A DNA stretch of 64,000 bases from Streptomyces sp. NBC_00659. GTDB lineage: Bacteria > Actinomycetota > Actinomycetes > Streptomycetales > Streptomycetaceae. The stretch spans positions 1,364,001 to 1,428,000 of the forward strand of contig NZ_CP109031.1 of the NCBI RefSeq assembly GCF_036226925.1. Direction: 5' to 3'. Made by a program: the position numbers and the translations under genes. The notes beneath the pieces were generated by a model that searched no databases, was not told where the DNA came from, and saw only the letters and a program-made list of their open reading frames with translations. Below, piece by piece: positions 62,881 to 64,000 of this stretch; positions within the stretch are counted from its first letter, which is position 1; each line of letters opens with the position of its first letter.

Positions 62881-63920
62881 ACGCCGACACGGCACCCGCC
62901 GCCGCGACCGAACCGCAGGATGCCGCCGGGCGACCGCCGGTCCGCGCGGCAACGCCCGCTGACGCCGAGGCCGTCATCCGGATGCGCTCCGAGCACATCC
63001 TGTCCGAGCCCTTGAGCGAGGAGTGGATCCGCCGGTGCACGGACGAGCTGGCACCGCGGCTGACCGAACAGGGGGATGCGCGGGCCTTCGTCATCGACGC
63101 CCCGGACGGCACGATGGCCGCCTGCGCCCTCGGCCTGATCCATCCCGGGCTCCCGGCACCGGCCTACCCCCGGGGCCTGGCCGCCCGCGTGCACGTGGTC
63201 GCCACGCACCCGGACTTCCGGCGCCGCGGCTACGCCCGGGCCGCGGTCTCGACGCTGCTCGACCACCTCTCCGGCGTCGAGCACGTCACGCTGTTCGAGC
63301 TCCACGCCAACGTGGAAGCGCAACCGCTCTACCGTGGGCTGGGCTTTACGGGCACCCCGGCGCTCATGCGGATGACGCGTCTCGTGGAACCGGCTCCCGC
63401 GAGCACCACGGAGAGGAGCCCCACCTGGCTGCCTCCCGAGCAGTACGCCGAGACAGTCCTCAAGGCCACCGCGTTCGCCTGCCTGTACTTCACCGACGAG
63501 GACGACCGGCCGCTCCAGTTGCACTCCGTCTACTCCCCCGCGCATCCCTGGCAGCTGGTCGGCGGAACGATGGACAAGGGCGAGCGGCCCTGGGAGACGG
63601 CCGTGCGCGAAGGCCGGGAGGAGACCGGCCTGACCGTGTCCGGCCCGCCCCGGCTGCTGGCCACCGTGTACGGGCTGCCCGGCGCCGAGTGGCCCTACAG
63701 CACGATCGGGATGGTCTTCGACGGCGGCCGACTCACCGCGGCACAGATCCGCGGCATCACCCTGGATCCGCAGGAGCACGACGAGGTCCGCGTCCTGCCC
63801 CTGGCCGGGTGGAGGGCGCTGATGCCGCCCCGCGACTTCGCGCGCCTGAGCGCGGTGGAGGAGGCCCGCCGTACCGGCGAGGCCGCGTACTTCGGCACCT
63901 GGGACTGGGGAAACGAATGA
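62877..63920 (+). CDS. GNAT acetyltransferase-NUDIX hydrolase fusion
   Basis: 347 residues. First comes a GNAT domain (about 15-165), with acetyl-CoA loop HPDFRRRGYARAAVSTLLDH and FELHANVEAQPLYRGLGFTG. Then a NUDIX domain (about 180-345) with GGTMDKGERPWETAVREGRE then ETGLTVSG, the complete NUDIX box. Stand-alone versions are common; this fusion is unusual. GTG start overlaps the previous stop; the stop overlaps the next ATG. Acetylation plus pyrophosphate hydrolysis would fit self-resistance or tailoring. Confidence 0.85.
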   Translation: MNADTAPAAATEPQDAAGRPPVRAATPADAEAVIRMRSEHILSEPLSEEWIRRCTDELAPRLTEQGDARAFVIDAPDGTMAACALGLIHPGLPAPAYPRGLAARVHVVATHPDFRRRGYARAAVSTLLDHLSGVEHVTLFELHANVEAQPLYRGLGFTGTPALMRMTRLVEPAPASTTERSPTWLPPEQYAETVLKATAFACLYFTDEDDRPLQLHSVYSPAHPWQLVGGTMDKGERPWETAVREGREETGLTVSGPPRLLATVYGLPGAEWPYSTIGMVFDGGRLTAAQIRGITLDPQEHDEVRVLPLAGWRALMPPRDFARLSAVEEARRTGEAAYFGTWDWGNE

Positions 63921-64000
63921 GCAGCGGCATCGTGTTGATGTCCGACCGGAGGGTGGCCGCGATCCCCCTTCAGGACTGCGGCGAGGACCTCGTCGACGTC
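63917..64000 (+). CDS. VanX-type D-Ala-D-Ala dipeptidase (M15) N terminus, 3' partial
   Basis: The first 28 residues are visible: MSSGIVLMSDRRVAAIPLQD then CGEDLVDV. This resembles the N terminus of M15D dipeptidases of the VanX type (MSDPRVAAIPV-ECGEPLVDV-like). The Zn site lies beyond the edge, so the call is tentative. The start overlaps the previous stop (ATGA), making it the eighth member of the chained operon. Confidence 0.6.
   Translation, partial: MSSGIVLMSDRRVAAIPLQDCGEDLVDV

Overview
This 64 kb window looks like a chromosomal segment from a Streptomyces or close relative. The GC content is very high, codon third positions are mostly G/C, GTG and TTG starts are common, and 4-bp stop/start overlaps (ATGA, GTGA) are frequent. 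The secreted plant- and fungus-polymer hydrolases, the sugar ABC importer without its own ATPase, and perfect CebR-type boxes all fit soil actinomycetes. All functional calls come from reading the sequence and translations; no database search was run.

Region 1 (1-8.9 kb) is mostly housekeeping. It holds a D,D-carboxypeptidase (5' end cut off), two polyprenol-dependent mannosyltransferases, glutaminase, undecaprenyl-diphosphatase (UppP), a crcB/DUF190/crcB fluoride-export operon with a candidate variant fluoride aptamer upstream, and an ArsR regulator paired with an SMP-30-type beta-propeller protein. Region 2 (9-17.7 kb) is a galactan-utilisation locus: secreted GH53 galactanase, cytoplasmic GH42 beta-galactosidase, a three-gene sugar importer and a LacI regulator. 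Region 3 (17.8-33.2 kb) is mixed: VOC and MarR proteins, an SseB-like protein, a large secreted amylase (two starch-binding modules, FN3, GH13), a two-gene permease with a His-rich loop, a TetR/MFS efflux pair separated by a striking operator array, an aminotransferase, a DUF1152 protein coupled to a truncated HEAT-like gene, a DUF4246 putative oxygenase and a GH114 glycosidase.

Region 4 (33.7-43.2 kb) is an aromatic-type catabolic gene cluster: seven minus-strand genes (FAH-fold hydrolase, cyclase-family hydrolase, flavoprotein monooxygenase, ACMSD-like amidohydrolase, extradiol dioxygenase, a second FAH-fold protein, SDR), with a divergent LysR and a convergent MFS transporter. The substrate is not apparent. 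Region 5 (43.2-47.3 kb) is a mobile-element graveyard: a 169-bp MITE-like element bounded by CTAG, C-terminal relics of IS5-like and IS701-like transposases, and a frame-broken IS630 transposase, interspersed with ankyrin, GNAT and secreted-protein genes.

Region 6 (47.8-54.6 kb) encodes secreted polysaccharidases: GH16 plus two ricin-B modules, and a divergent pair of cellulases (GH5-FN3-CBM2 and GH6-FN3-CBM3), each preceded by a perfect CebR-type palindrome. Region 7 (54.6-57 kb) is a beta-hydroxyacid-dehydrogenase/NTF2-like fusion divergent from a LysR. Region 8 (57.6-64 kb, running off the end) is the most unusual part: eight chained, overlapping genes encoding a 50-residue peptide, an ABC exporter, a 105-residue protein, an APH-fold kinase (with a rare TTA codon), a 98-residue protein, a NUDIX-kinase fusion, a GNAT-NUDIX fusion and the start of a likely VanX-type dipeptidase. 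It resembles an uncharacterised peptide biosynthesis/export/resistance operon.
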